Assembly: GCA_949987705.1 (NCBI GenBank) | Contig: OX465281.1 | Coordinates: forward strand, 105,051,248-105,115,247 | Length of the DNA stretch: 64,000 nt | Origin: Thereva unica | Taxonomy: Eukaryota > Arthropoda > Insecta > Diptera > Therevidae | Reading direction: 5' to 3' | Notes under the pieces: generated by a model | What the model was told of the DNA's origin: nothing | Databases searched by the model: none | Seen by the model: the letters and a program-made list of their open reading frames with translations, nothing else | Position numbers and translations under genes: made by a program | Shown here: in pieces, positions 34,466 through 46,457 of the stretch | Layout of the letters: each line of letters starts with the position of its first letter | Numbering within the stretch: the first letter of the stretch is position 1

Positions 34466-35819
34466 TTTGTTGATTTGTGACCTCGACGATGGTCACCTCT
34501 GCTTCTTCGTCGCTGGAGATGTCCTCGTCGATGTCCGAGCTAAGGAGTGGGTGCAGATTTTCCATAGCTCTGTCCAGCTCGGAGTCTGACGATGCACCAG
34601 CTTCGCTCCGAGCTTCGGCTTCGCCGTCATTTATTAGTTTTTCAGCCTTCTCGGCTGTGGCCTTGGTGCAGGCCGCCCGATTTACCATTGCCTCTATGTC
34701 TGTTTTATAGACCTTCAGCTCTATCTTCTCGAAGCCATAGTTCACGGCGTAATTGTCTTTTGCTAGTTGCTCTAGACACTCTTTATTCAGGAGCAGAACA
34801 ACTTGCATAGTGGCCCTGTTTGTTTGCTCTGTTTTCAAAACCTTCCAGTTCTGGGTTGAAACCTGGGGGTTGAAGGTTTTTAGCATCTCTAAAATTTCTT
34901 CTGGCTCCGATGGAGCCACTGGAAGCCATGCTCTGGCCCTTGGACGTGACGGAATGTCACAAGCGTCTACTGCTTTGAGTCGGGCACCGGGGTAAACCTC
35001 TCCGACTCTAGCTATAGCAGCCTTGTACAGCTCTGCGGATCTGGTATTGTCGCAGGCTGTCAACTTAATATTACCTTGATACCATCCGGCATCCAGGCAT
35101 GAAGGGGGAGGTCCTGGGTTATCCCTCAGGACCTCCATGGCAACTTTAGCGAGGGCGACTTGCACCCACCGCCATTGATGCTTAGGGATCTTCCCGTTCT
35201 CGTCGTTCTCATCTAAGACGCCGATTACTTTGCGATCCTTCGCAACTTCTGCGAAGGATATGGCTTTAGTTCCGTGCGTCTTCGACCTTTTAGGAACTGG
35301 ACTGTGGGTGCTTGGTTCCTCCACAGATCGTTGACGTTTAGAGGCTGGTTCACCCCTGGGAAACTCTAGGGTAAAGTTTGGTATGACCTGCTTAGCCCAA
35401 GCAATGTCATCTTGGATTTTGGTGAAATCCTCCTTCGACACTTGGTCCTCCCCGATCGGATTGGTAGCCAAGCGGCGAAGGATACGACTAGCCAAGCGGC
35501 GTTCTTGGTAGCCTGCCTTTGCCGGGTCTGGTCTTATCAGTTCTTTGGCCCTTTTGCAGACCATTTGCTCCCCTGATCCCCCCGCAGCGGCCGTGCCCGC
35601 AGGTGTACGCTGAGCAGCGGCATTGCTACGAGGAGGGACAGGGTTACAAATAGTAGCCTCTGTGGCCTTTTTTGGTGGGAGGGAGCTTGTGGCTTCCCTT
35701 GGTTTAAGTGAGCTCGGGGGTACCGTAGCCCTCTTTTCGGCGGGATTTGTGGTCCTTTCCGGTTTTGGTTTTGGGGAACCGGGCCCCTTTTTTGATTTTT
35801 GGTTTGGTTGTTTGAACAT
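34428..35819 (-). CDS. LOA-type LINE ORF1 (nucleic-acid-binding, DUF4780-like)
   Basis: An intact 463-codon frame. The first ~100 residues are Pro/Lys/Ser-rich and low-complexity, with basic stretches later (SKRQRSVEE; PVPKRSKT) that could act as nuclear signals. Residues about 215-380 form a globular region (WRWVQVALAKVAMEVL; NWKVLKTEQTNRATMQVVLL) resembling the DUF4780 domain found in ORF1 of LOA-group LINEs. The C-terminus is acidic (SSDIDEDISSDEEAEVT). ORF1 protein would coat the element RNA. It overlaps ORF2 by 38 bp, suggesting translational coupling. Function is by family analogy. Confidence 0.8.
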   Translation of the reverse strand: MFKQPNQKSKKGPGSPKPKPERTTNPAEKRATVPPSSLKPREATSSLPPKKATEATICNPVPPRSNAAAQRTPAGTAAAGGSGEQMVCKRAKELIRPDPAKAGYQERRLASRILRRLATNPIGEDQVSKEDFTKIQDDIAWAKQVIPNFTLEFPRGEPASKRQRSVEEPSTHSPVPKRSKTHGTKAISFAEVAKDRKVIGVLDENDENGKIPKHQWRWVQVALAKVAMEVLRDNPGPPPSCLDAGWYQGNIKLTACDNTRSAELYKAAIARVGEVYPGARLKAVDACDIPSRPRARAWLPVAPSEPEEILEMLKTFNPQVSTQNWKVLKTEQTNRATMQVVLLLNKECLEQLAKDNYAVNYGFEKIELKVYKTDIEAMVNRAACTKATAEKAEKLINDGEAEARSEAGASSDSELDRAMENLHPLLSSDIDEDISSDEEAEVTIVEVTNQQNDEGDTNKPSSL

Positions 35820-36239
35820 AATTTACTCCCACGAGTAGCGGAGAAACGAGGTCCACCCGGGCAGAGATCCGCAGTACCCGGGTAAGGCTAGTTAGAACCG
35901 GAGATCGCCAGGTATCCGGAGCACACCGTTCACGACTGAGCTATTTTTACTGGGTCCTCAGCCAAGTTGATCATCGGCACGGTTCGCATTACACCTTGAT
36001 CCGACCCAGGCGACAGTGAGAGGAACGGGGTTAGTGGGAGGACGACTGTCTGCTACGTTCGAGAACGCATTGCCCAAGGTGACCCAAGACAAGAGTCTTA
36101 TTTTATTTAAAAGTTCGTTAACACTTTTTACAAGTTTTTATTTATCCATTTACTTTAATTGTTAACACTTTTAACACGTTTTTATTTATAAGTTTACTTA
36201 TCAAATTAAGCCGTTATATCGATCCTGGACTCTTTTTAT

Positions 36240-37645
36240 TATTAAATTCTTTTATTTAACTTACACTGTTTGTCGTCAAATCTTGGAAGTTAAATTTGAC
36301 CCACTTCCCGGTTTCGGATAGAGCTGAAATTTTGCATACACGTTTAGTTTGGATGACAATGCAATCTGGCCATTTTCTAAAAATATCAAGATGGCGGTTC
36401 CAAAATGGCGCCCGATTTATTTAACTTACACTGTTTGTCGTCAAATCTTGGAAGTTAAATTTGACCCACTTCCCGGTTTCGGATAGAGCTGAAATTTTGC
36501 ATACACGTTTAGTTTGGATGACAATGCAATCTGGCCATTTTGTAAAAATATCAAGATGGCGGTTCCAAAATGGCGCCCGATTTTTGAAATTGTTCTCCGC
36601 GGCCCTCTGACATGGGTATCAAATGAAAGGATATGACAGGTAGAACACAATAAGCTATGTGGCGTCATTCCAAATTCAAAATGGCGGCCAACACTAAATT
36701 GCGGAAAGCTTATAATAGACTAAAAAGTAGAAAATATAACCGATCAACTTCCAATTTTGCACACACTCGTAGTTCGGGTGGTTAATGTGTATGAATGATG
36801 AGATGAATAGTTGAGTTAAGGGTGAGTTGATAATAAAGAAGCAATATACGTTACAAAAAATCACAAACAAACACAGAGATGCTGCTGGCAACTAAATTCA
36901 ACTACTCAAATACTGAACTCATGTCCGTATGCATAATTTCAACTAAACCCAGGTAGCAGAGCTGAGTCGAGTTCAGTCAACCTTAACCCAACTCGACTCC
37001 CGATTACATGTAGTTAGACTTGGGTTCAACTTGAGTTCAACTCATCATGTATAAGTACTAAATGCAATCTGACCTTTTGGTAAAAAAATCAATAAGACGG
37101 TTCCGAGATGGCGGCCGTTTTTGCAATTATGTTCCACCGAGCCCACGACATGGGTATCAAATGAATACAGTAAACTGTGTGACGTAATTTTAAATCTAAT
37201 AGAATTGCCATCATAAAATGGCGGAATACATATAATAAACTTAAAACTAGAAAATAAAATAAATGGTTAAAAAAATTTTTAAAAAAAAATCTTTTCATTA
37301 ACTAAAAAATGTACTGAAAAGTAAAAAATAAAAAATATTTTAAAGAAAGCGTGAAATTTCAATTTTAATGAAAAAGTTAATTAAAAGAATGGCGCATTTA
37401 TCATCAAAAAATGTTGTTAGAATTTGAAATTAACAAAGCAAAAAATTGAGGGTTATTGTAAATCTCACGAGATTTACAGTTATATTTTCAATTTTTGATG
37501 AAAAATGCGCCATTATTTTAATTAACTTTTTCATTAAAATTGAAATTTCACGCTTTCTTTAAAATATTTTTTATTTTTTACGTTTCAGTACGTTTTTTAG
37601 TTAATGAAAAGAATTTTTTTTAAAAAAATTTTTTAACCATTTATT
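36240..37645. mobile_element. Palindromic satellite-related element in the gypsy LTR
   Basis: It interrupts the split 5' LTR between GGACTCTTTTTA and TTTTTTATTTGG. The left part holds a tandem pair of ~135-bp units (ACTTACACTGTTTGTCGTCA at about 36,260 and 36,424), followed by ACATGGGTATCAAATGAAAG, a phrase shared with the array at 39,230-44,120. The right part (about 37,250-37,645) is a palindrome of ~150-bp arms (AAAGAAAGCGTGAAATTTCA at 37,343 pairs with TGAAATTTCACGCTTTCTTT at 37,542). No coding sequence is seen. Confidence 0.65.
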
Positions 37646-37832
37646 TTATTTTTTATTTGGTTTAAAACCGCGATGGATTTATTTTCTTCTGTAACTTTTT
37701 ATTTTTAGTTTTCAACTGACAACTAGTTAAAATTTTATTATTTTTTTATTTCTTAGCCTCAGTCGATTATGTTTTTCGAAACATATTTCCTTAGCTAAGT
37801 AAGACCGGAAGTAGTAGGACGATGTCCCTACA

Positions 37833-37962
37833 GATGAAAAGGATGACTAGTATGGATCCTAAGCTAAAGCTGGTGATGATGCTGATTTCACTCTTGCTTC
37901 CTATTAAACTTAGAAATTTGGTGTTATTCATCTGAAGTTCTCTAAACATTTCTAGGAATAGG
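37833..37962 (-). pseudogene. env: Errantivirus-like env, stem and transmembrane start (piece 4 of 5)
   Basis: Read on the minus strand, a polar stem (EMFRELQMNNTKFLSLIGSK) leads into the first half of a hydrophobic membrane segment (ISIITSFSLGSILVILF). The membrane segment is completed only at 14,071 downward, on the far side of the gypsy insertion, whose GATG duplication interrupts it. Confidence 0.75.
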
Positions 37963-38584
37963 TTTTTTTTTATTTGATAGTCTAAGCTTAGGTGTCTTCC
38001 TTTGTACTACTAGTTCGTCATGTCGTACACGTCATGGTGCAATGTCTAGTAGTAAGCTTAGCTCGAAGGATAGAGAGAAAGATAGGATAGATTAGGGGGA
38101 GTCGGGTGGGTGTTGGAGGAGATGGTGGTGAACCTTGCGCTTGAACTCTTGGGTGTTGTATGAGTTCGGGAATATTGACTGAGGTAAGTTGTTCCACAGT
38201 CGCGTTGTTCTTGTTATAAACGAATTTCTAAATCAGAGTGTGCTCGAAGATAAGGGCTGTAGACTATGTATAGGGGTGGGCCGAGCGGGCAAGTCTTGTG
38301 TTGCGGGAAAAATGTTGCCTTGGAGGCATGAGGTTACTTATTTCAGTAGAGCAATCGTTGTGGTAAAATCGGTAAAATTTTGCAAGGGCTGCTACGTTCC
38401 TACGGTGGCTTAATGAGTCAATTGAGGAGCAAATGGCGCTATCGCCAATAAGTTTGAGAGCGCGACTTTGCACCTTGTCCAGCCAGGCTAAGGTTGTTCT
38501 CGGGGCCCCAGCCCAAATATACGAGTTGTATTCGAGGCGAGGACGAATGTAGGACTTGTAGATTGTAACCCTGGCCGACGGCTG
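37963..38584 (-). pseudogene. 5'-truncated CR1-like LINE, C-terminal end with poly(A)
   Basis: On the minus strand it reads YKSYIRPRLEYNSYIWAGAP, then (in frame 38,473-38,264) SRALKLIGDSAICSSIDSLS and KFYRFYHNDCSTEISNL, the conserved C-terminal region after RT in CR1-like LINEs. It ends in an A-rich tail at 37,963-37,970. ATTCCT on each side may be its target duplication. It splits env. Confidence 0.75.
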
Positions 38585-39145
38585 AAGGAGGAATTTGCAT
38601 CTCTTGAATTTCTTCTTGTTGGCTGGATATCTGCAGAACGGCTGGTAGGGGTTTAAAATATGTCCTTTCGCTATATTTGTATGATCTGTCGTCTACTGTT
38701 AATGTTGTATTGTGGAAACGTATTAAATAGGTTCCGGTTAGGTTGACGTCTTCGTTGTCCATTTTGATTGTTCCTTTATATTGATTCATGAATAATAATC
38801 CAGGTTATAATAGTTCGACTGATGGGACATGTTGGATGTTGATCGTGGTTCAGGATGGTTTTATATTTTTCAATAGGCGCGGTATGCATGTAGAATTGGT
38901 GATATCCTGCAAGTCGCTAGGATTGCATATGGCTAAATTATTATATTTCTTACAACCTACCTTAACTCCATATAATGTGTCCTTACATTCTATAATATTT
39001 TCGAATTCAAGTTTATTTATTAATTTATTTTTCTTAACAGATTTAATTAGATATGATGAACATGGCTTATTATCAGTTGTTGGTAAACTAATAATATATA
39101 AAATCGTATTATTGCTTAAGGCTCTTTTAAAACGTTTTTATTAGC
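38585..39145 (-). pseudogene. env: Errantivirus-like env, ectodomain end (piece 3 of 5)
   Basis: The minus strand carries conserved env ectodomain features: ILYIISLPTT, a cysteine-rich stretch (ECKDTLYGVKVGCKKYNNLA; CNPSDLQDITNSTCIP), and LTGTYLIRFHNTTLTVDD, typical of insect errantivirus env and baculovirus-F-like proteins. Some frame changes interrupt it (near 38,790). It ends at the satellite-bearing element on the 5' side and the LINE fragment on the 3' side. Confidence 0.75.
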
Positions 39146-39229
39146 TCGCTTTCCTGTCTGTCTGTTTGTCCGGTACAAATCTTGCAATCGATTTTTTGAC
39201 TACTTCCGGTTACCCGATCACCCTGAAAT

Positions 39230-42200
39230 TTTGCACACAGCTTCAGCTCTGATGACAATGCAATATGGTATACTCATTATACCGTTAGATCCATGGCGGA
39301 GGACTATAGAGGACGGATTACTGTTTTCTTCACGGAACAAATTTTGCATTCGATTTTTCAAATACTTCCGGATATCCTATCATGGTGAAATTTTGCACAC
39401 AGCTTTAGCTGTGATGACAATGCAATATGGTACATACCTTTAGTCCATGGAGGCCGTCTCAGGAGGGCGGATTGAAATATTCTTCACAAACCCTGCAACA
39501 TTGATAAATGAAATGGTACGTTAAGTAGAACACCATAAGCAATATAGTATACCCAATTTATCGTTTGGTCCATGGCGGTCATCTCCAGAGGGCGGATTAC
39601 CATTTTCTTCACAACCCGCTCTATATGGGTATCAAATGAAAGGGCATCATAAGACGAATGCAATAAGCCATGCCCTTAGATCCATGGCAGACTCCTCAGG
39701 AGGGTGGGTTACCATTTTGTTCAGAACCCTTTCGACATGGGTATCAAATGAAAGGGTCTCGACATGGGTATCAAATGAAAGGGAATCATGTGCCGAATGC
39801 AATAAGCTATGTCTTTAGATCCATGGCGACCTCCTCAGGAGGGCCGGTTACCATTCTCTTCAGAACCCTTTCGACATGAGTGTCAAATGAAAGGGTATGA
39901 TAAGTAGAATACCATAAGCAATATATTATCCTCAATATTTCGTTTGGTCCATGGCGGCCATCTCAAGAGAACGGATTAACATTTTCTTCACACCCCCTCG
40001 ACATGGGTATCAAACGAAAGGGCATCAAAAGTAATGCAATAAGCTATGTCCTTAGATCCATGGCGACCTCCTCAGGAGGGCCGGTTACCATTCTCTTCAG
40101 AACCCTTTCGACATGGGTATCAAATGAAAGGGTATGATAAGTAAAACAACATAAGCAATACAATATACTCAGAACCTCATTGGGTCCATGGCGGCCTACT
40201 CAGGAGGGTGGGTTACCATTCTCTTCAGAACCCTTTCGACATGAGTGTCAAATGAAAGGGTATGATAAGTAGAATACCATAAGCAATATATTATCCTCAA
40301 TATTTCGTTTGGTCCATGGCGGCCATCTCAAGAGAACGGATTAACATTTTTTTCACACCCCCTCGACATGGGTATCAAACGAAAGGGCATCAAAAGTAAT
40401 GCAATAAGCTATGTCCTTAGATCCATGGCGACCTACTCAGGAGGGCCGGTTAGCATTCTCTTCAGAACCCTTTCGACATGGGTATCAAATGAAAGGGTAT
40501 GATAAGTAAAACACCATAAGCAATACAATATACTCAGAACCTCATTAGGTCCATGGCGGCCTACTCAGGATGGTGAGTTACCATTCTCTTCAGAACCCTT
40601 TCGACATGGGTGTCAAATGAAAGGGTATGATTAGTAGAATACCATAAGCAATATATTATCCTCAATATTTCGTTTGGTCCATGGCAGCCATCTCAAGAGA
40701 ACGGATTAACATTTTCTTCACACCCCCTCGACATGGGTATCAAACGAAAGGGCATCATAAGTAATGCAATAAGCTATGTCTTTAGATCCATGACGACCTC
40801 CTCAGGAGGGCCGGTTACCATTCTCTTCAGAACCCTTTCGACATGGGTATCAAATGAAAGGGTATGATAAGTAAAACAACATAAGCAATACAATATACTC
40901 AGAACCTCATTAGGTCCATGGCGGCCTACTCAGGAGAGTGGGTTACCATTCTCTTCAGAACCCTTTCGACATGGGTATCAAATGAAAGGGTATGATAAGT
41001 AAAACACCATAAGCAATACAATATACTCAGAACCTCATTAGGTCCATGGCGGCCTACTCAGGAGGGTGGGTTACCATTCTCTTCAGAACCCTTTCGACAT
41101 GGGTGTCAAATGAAAGGGTATGATAAGTAGAATACCATAAGCAATATATTATCCTCAATATTTCGTTTGGTCCATGGCGCCCATCTCAAGAGGACGGATT
41201 AACAGTTTTTTCACACCCCCTCGACATGGGTATCAAACGAAAGGGCATCAAAAGTAATGCAATAAGCTATGTCCTTAGATCCATGGCGACCTCCTCAGGA
41301 GGGCCGGTTACCATTCTCTTCAGAACCCTTTCGACATGGGTATCAAATGAAAGGGTATGATAAGTAAAACAACATAAGCAATACAATATACTCAGAGCCT
41401 CATTGGGTCCATGGCGGCCTACTCAGGAGGGTGGGTTACCATTCTCTTCAGAACCCTTTCGACATGAGTGTCAAATGAAAGGGTATGATAAGTAGAATAC
41501 CATAAGCAATATATTATCCTCAATATTTCGTTTGGTCCATGGCGGCCATCTCAAGAGAACGGATTAACATTTTCTTCACACCCCTCGACATGGGTATCAA
41601 ACGAAAGGGCATCAAAAGTAATGCAATAAGCTATGTCCTTAGATCCATGGCGACCTCCTCAGGAGGGCCGGTTACCATTCTCTTCAGAACCCTTTCGACA
41701 TGGGTATCAAATGAAAGGGTATGATAAGTAAAACACCATAAGCAATACAATATACTCAGAACCTCATTGGGTCCATGGCGGCCTACCCAGGAGGGTGAGT
41801 TACCATTCTCTTCAGAACCCTTTCGACATGGGTATCAAATGAAAGGGTATGATAAGCAAAACACCATAAGCAATACAATATACTCAGAACCTCATTAGGT
41901 CCATGGCCGCCTACTCAGGAGGGCCGGTTAGCATTCTCTTCAGAACCCTTTCGACATGGGTATCAAATGAAAGGGTATGATAAGTAAAACACCAGAAGCA
42001 ATACAATATACTCAGAACCTCGTTAGGTCCATGGCGGCCTACTCAGGATGGTGAGTTACCATTCTCTTCAGAACCCTTTCGACATGGGTGTCAAATGAAA
42101 GGGTATGATTAGTAGAATACCATAAGCAATATATTATCCCTAATATTTCGTTTGGTCCATGGCGGCCATCTCAAGAGAACGGATTAACATTTTCTTCACA

Positions 42201-44120
42201 CCCCCTCGACATGGGTATCAAACGAAAGGGCATCATAAGTAATGCAATAAGCTATGTCTTTAGATCCATGACGACCTCCTCAGGAGGGCCGGTTACCATT
42301 CTCTTCAGAACCCTTTTGACATGGGTATCAAATGAAAGGGTATGATAAGTAAAACAACATAAGCAATACAATATACTCAGAACCTCATTAGGTCCATGGC
42401 GGCCTACTCAGGAGAGTGGGTTACCATTCTCTTCAGAACCCTTTCGACATGGGTATCAAATGAAAGGGTATGATAAGTAAAACACCATAAGCAATACAAT
42501 ATACTCAGAACCTCATTAGGTCCATGGCGGCCTACTCAGGAGGGTGGGTTACCATTCTCTTCAGAACCCTTTCGACATGGGTGTCAAATGAAAGGGTATG
42601 ATAAGTAGAATACCATAAGCAATATATTATCCTCAATATTTCGTTTGGTCCATGGCGCCCATCTCAGGAGGACGGATTAACATTTTTTTCACACCCCCTC
42701 GACATGGGTATCAAACGAAAGGGCATCAAAAGTAATGCAATAAGCTATGTCCTTAGATCCATGGCGACCTCCTCAGGAGGGCCGGTTACCATTCTCTTCA
42801 GAACCCTTTCGACATGGGTATCAAATGAAAGGGTATGATAAGTAAAACAACATAAGCAATACAATATTCTCAGAGCCTCATTGGGTCCATGGCGGCCTAC
42901 TCAGGAGGGTGGGTTACCATTCTCTTCAGAACCCTTTCGACATGAGTGTCAAATGAAAGGGTATGATAAGTAGAATACCATAAGCAATATATTATCCTAA
43001 ATATTTCGTTTGGTCCATGGCGGCCATCTCAAGAGAACGGATTAACATTTTCTTCACACCCCCTCGACATGGGTATCAAACGAAAGGGCATCAAAAGTAA
43101 TGCAATAAGCTATGTCCTTAGATCCATGGCGGCCTACTCAGGAGGGCCGGTTAGCATTCTCTTCAGAACCCTTTCGACATGGGTATCAAATGAAAGGGTA
43201 TGATAAGTAAAACACCATAAGCAATACAATATACTCAGAATCTCATTAGGTCCATGGCGGCCTACTCAGGATGGTGAGTTACCATTCTCTTCAGAACCCT
43301 TTCGACATGGGTGTCAAATGAAAGGGTATGATTAGTAGAATACCATAAGCAATATATTATCCTCAATATTTCGTTTGGTCCATGGCGGCCATCTCAAGAG
43401 AACGGATTAACATTTTCTTCAAACCCCCTCGACATGGGTATCAAACGAAAGGGCATCATAAGTAATGCAATAAGCTATGTCTTTAGATCCATGACGACCT
43501 CCTCAGGAGAGTGGGTTACCATTCTCTTCAGAACCCTTTCGACATGGGTATCAAATGAAAGGGTATGATAAGTAAAACACCATAAGCAATACAATATACT
43601 CAGAACCTCATTAGGTCCATGGCGGCCTACTCAGGAGGGTGGGTTACCATTCTCTTCAGAACCCTTTCGACATGGGTGTCAAATGAAAGGGTATGATAAG
43701 TAGAATTCCATAAGCAATATATTATCCTCAATATTTCGTTTGGACCATGGCGCCCATCTCAAGAGGACGGATTAACATTTCCTTCACAACCCCCTCGACA
43801 TGGGTATCAAACGAAAGGGCATCAAAAGTAATGCAATAAGCTATGTCCTTAGATCAATGGCGACCTCCTCAGGAGGGCCGGTTACCATTCTCTTCAGAAC
43901 CCTTTCGACATGGGTATCAAATGAAAGGGTATGATAAGTAAGACAACATAAGCAATACAATATACTCAGAACATCATTGGGTCCATGGCGACCTCCTCAG
44001 GAGGGTGGGTTACCATTCTCTTCAGAGCACGGCTTACCATTTTCATCACAACACCCGCGACATAGGTACTACAGAAAAGGGTGTGATAAGTAGAATACAA
44101 TAAGCTATATGAGGTCATTG
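39230..44120 (+). repeat. Satellite array, ~128-bp monomers with higher-order repeats
   Basis: About 38 monomers share AGAACCCTTTCGACATGGGT, ATCAAATGAAAGGG, ATAAGCAATA and GGTCCATGGCGGCC. Consecutive copies are spaced by exactly 128 bp at 40,831, 40,959 and 41,087. At least two monomer types alternate (GGGTTACCATTCTCTTCAG and CGGATTAACATTTTCTTCAC types). A marked variant (TCAGGATGGTGAGTTACC) recurs at about 40,566, 42,044 and 43,267, showing higher-order blocks of about 1.2-1.5 kb. Monomers toward the left edge are the most diverged. Confidence 0.9.
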
Positions 44121-44606
44121 TAAATTTAACTTGGCGGCTGACATAAACTGGTGGATTGCCTAACTTTACAACAACCTTCACATGTATCAGTTACATAATT
44201 TAAATTAATACGGTAAATTATTCAAAGTAAAATGAAAGATAAAAGTTTCAGATAATCACGACTCAAATTTAATTTATAAATGTTTTTATATGAAGAAAAC
44301 AGTTAAATACAATCAAAAGTCAGCTAAGCGCTTTTCAGTAAAAGAGTAGTTGCGAGCACTCACGAGTGAAAATAGTAAAAATGATCAAAAAAGAGATGCA
44401 GCTAATATTGAAATAAAAATCATATAAAATTAATTTAGCTTACTCCTTCATTTTAATTTTCAGGAATATCAAAATTAAAAAGATTGGTATATTATTAGTA
44501 GATTTAGGTAACAATTTTCCACATGTATCCGTCATAATATCATGACCATGTTAAAAAGTGATTGCAAAATGTCGCACACAAGACTAAAAAGCAGATAATA
44601 AATATT

Positions 44607-45070
44607 AGATAAAAAAAACTTTTTAATATAACACGTTTTTATAACGAACTAAAAAGTATAAAATAATGGCACTATCCCCATACAGATTTAGAACCTCAAA
44701 CATATTTCTAACACCATACAGATAGTCCTGAAAATTTGTGATTGTGAATTTGTAATAGCTATGAAAATATATGTAAAATTTTAAACGAAAAAACGTGGGG
44801 CGCATGCTATAGACAATAGTAAGGAGTGTAGAGTAGCCGGGTTGAGAAATCATTCGCATCAATAATATATACGCCCCACGGTTTTTCGTTTAAAATTTTA
44901 CATATATTTTCATAGCTATTACAAATTCACAATCACAAATTTTCAGGACTATCTGTATGGTGTTAGAAATATGTTTGAGGTTCTAAATCTGTATGGGGAT
45001 AGTGCCATTATTTTATACTTTTTAGTTCGTTATAAAAACGTGTTATATTAAAAAGTTTTTTTATCTAATA
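44607..45070. repeat. Near-perfect palindrome, arms about 200 bp
   Basis: The left arm (44,607-44,805) and the right arm (44,869-45,070) are complementary over nearly their full length, for example AACCTCAAACATATTTCTAA at 44,692 and TTAGAAATATGTTTGAGGTT at 44,965. The spacer is about 65 bp. A transcript would form a long hairpin. Confidence 0.9.
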
Positions 45071-45085
45071 ATCATTTATCTTTGA

Positions 45086-45381
45086 AAACTCTAGAGCTTC
45101 ATTAAGATTTGTGTAAGGGATAAGTGTAAGCTTATTTATCAAAAGTTTCTTCAGTAATTTTTGTTTCTTCTACTGATAAAAGATATGCATTTACTATGAC
45201 ATTTCTTGCCCAATTAATGGCGTATTTTACATTTCTTATTTCTTCTTTTAAAATTTCTAATTTGTATTTATAACTCAATATTAAATTATTGTCTATCTCT
45301 TTACCATCATTTATAGCTTTTATAATTTTATTAGTTATGCTTCTTATTTCATTTATCTTTGTGTGGTTAATTTATTAATAA
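45086..45381 (-). pseudogene. env: Errantivirus-like env, middle part (piece 2 of 5)
   Basis: The minus strand reads a helical, polar region after the fusion peptide: INEIRSITNKIIKAINDGKE and later RNVKYAINWARNVIVNAYLL. It is bounded by the Helitron-like element upstream and the satellite-bearing element downstream, and contains small frame disruptions near the Helitron junction. Confidence 0.7.
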
Positions 45382-45559
45382 CTAGCATAAAACCCGCGTG
45401 CCTTGCAACGCCTTTAAATAAAAACTGTTTATTATGTGCAATGTTTTCCTTCAAAAAAAAAAAAAGTCAGCTGTTATTATCCTTAAAAGGGTCTATTATA
45501 GTGCATTTTTTTAATAAATATGGTAAACAAATTGCTGCGTATATCACCTCTGCTCAACA

Positions 45560-46455
45560 AATCTGCTATAGCGGTTTGGAAAAACCCCATTTCTGCCCCT
45601 TAGGGGATGAATTACGAAAAATTGCTTTATAGTGGATGTCCACGCCATTATAGGGATGCACTGTCAAAATTTCAGCCCTATAAATTTAGCGGTTTGGAAA
45701 AACCCCATTTCACCCCCTTAGGGGATTAATTTCGAAAAATCGCTTTTTAGTGGATGGCCACATCATTAAAGGGATGCACTGTCAAAATTTCAGCCCTATC
45801 GCTTTACCGGTTTAGGTAAACCCTTTTTCACCCCCTTAGGGGATAAATTTCGAAAAATCGTTTTATAGTGGATGCCCACGCCATTATAGGGATGCACTGT
45901 CAAAATTACAGCCCTATAGCTTTACCGGTTTGGGTAAACCCTATTTCACCCCCTTAGGGGATGAATTTCGAAAAATCGCTTTATAGTGGAAGACCACGCC
46001 ATTATTGGGATGCACTGTCAAAATTACAGCCCTATAGCTTTAGCGGTTTGGAAAAACCCCATTTCACCCCCTTGGGGGAAGAATTACGAAAAATCGCTTT
46101 ATAGTGGATGTCCACGCCATTATAGGGATGCACTGTCAAAATTTCAGCCCTATAAATTTAGCGGTTTGGAAAAACCCCATTTCACCCCCTTAGGGGATGA
46201 ATTTCGAAAAATCGCTTTTTAGTGGATGTCCACATCATTAAAGGGATGCACTGTCAAAATTACAGCCCTATAGCTCCAGCGGTTTGGGTAAACCCCATTT
46301 CACTCCCTTAGGAGATGAATTTCGAAAAATCGCTTTTTAGTGGATGTCCACATCATTATAGGGATGCACTGTCAAAATTACAGCCCAATAGCTTTAGCGG
46401 TGTGGAAAAAACCCATTTCACCCCCTTAGGGGATGAATTTCGTAAAATCGCTTCT
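45560..46455 (-). repeat. Tandem array, ~118-bp unit, in the Helitron-like element
   Basis: GGGATGCACTGTCAAAAT recurs at about 45,650, 45,769, 45,888, 46,006, 46,125, 46,242 and 46,361. Units include GATGAATTTCGAAAAATCGC and CCCCATTTCACCCCCTTAGG. Two more partial units follow a MITE at 47,278-47,430. This is the reverse orientation of the foldback loop array. Confidence 0.9.
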
Positions 46456-46457
46456 TA

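Larger units (their letters stand above)
30762..36089 (-). mobile_element. LOA-type LINE, near full length, with (GGTTA)n tail
   Basis: The element is flanked by CAAGAGTCTTA at 30,751-30,761 and 36,090-36,100, an 11-bp target duplication inside a gypsy LTR. On the minus strand it has about 270 bp of 5' UTR, ORF1, ORF2 overlapping by 38 bp, about 96 bp of 3' UTR, and a 3' tail of three CTAAC-type units, written on the plus strand as GGTTAGGTTAGGTTAG. Both ends and the duplication are clear. Confidence 0.9.
30732..37832 (-). repeat. 5' LTR of the CsRn1-like element, split by two inserts
   Basis: The pieces 30,732-30,761, 36,101-about 36,240 and about 37,645-37,832 align in order with the intact LTR at 14,072-14,424. 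The first gap is a LINE with an 11-bp duplication. The second is a palindromic satellite element. The outer end (GATGTCCCTACA) is followed by GATG, matching the other side of the element. Confidence 0.85.
39146..45085. mobile_element. 5.9-kb satellite-bearing element with terminal palindrome
   Basis: It lies between two consecutive pieces of env, so it is an insertion. It has three parts: a short unique left end with CTGTCTGTCTGTTTGTCCGG, a tandem satellite array (39,230-44,120), and a right part with a nearly perfect palindrome (44,607-45,070). ACGTTTTTAT near each end (39,132; complement near 45,053) may be part of the terminal inverted repeats. No coding sequence is credible. It resembles an enlarged relative of the element at 36,240-37,645. 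Confidence 0.65.

Noticed and set aside
34477..35838. Plus-strand frames opposite the LINE ORF1
   Set aside because: They are mirror frames of the real minus-strand gene and are Ser/Ala/Leu-rich by composition.
39230..44120. CRISPR-like array or coding repeats
   Set aside because: The repeats are contiguous without unique spacers, the context is eukaryotic, and the open frames across them are fragments of the satellite.
39146..45085. Centromeric satellite domain
   Set aside because: The array is only ~5 kb, bounded by env coding pieces on both sides and attached to a palindrome, so an inserted element is the simpler explanation.
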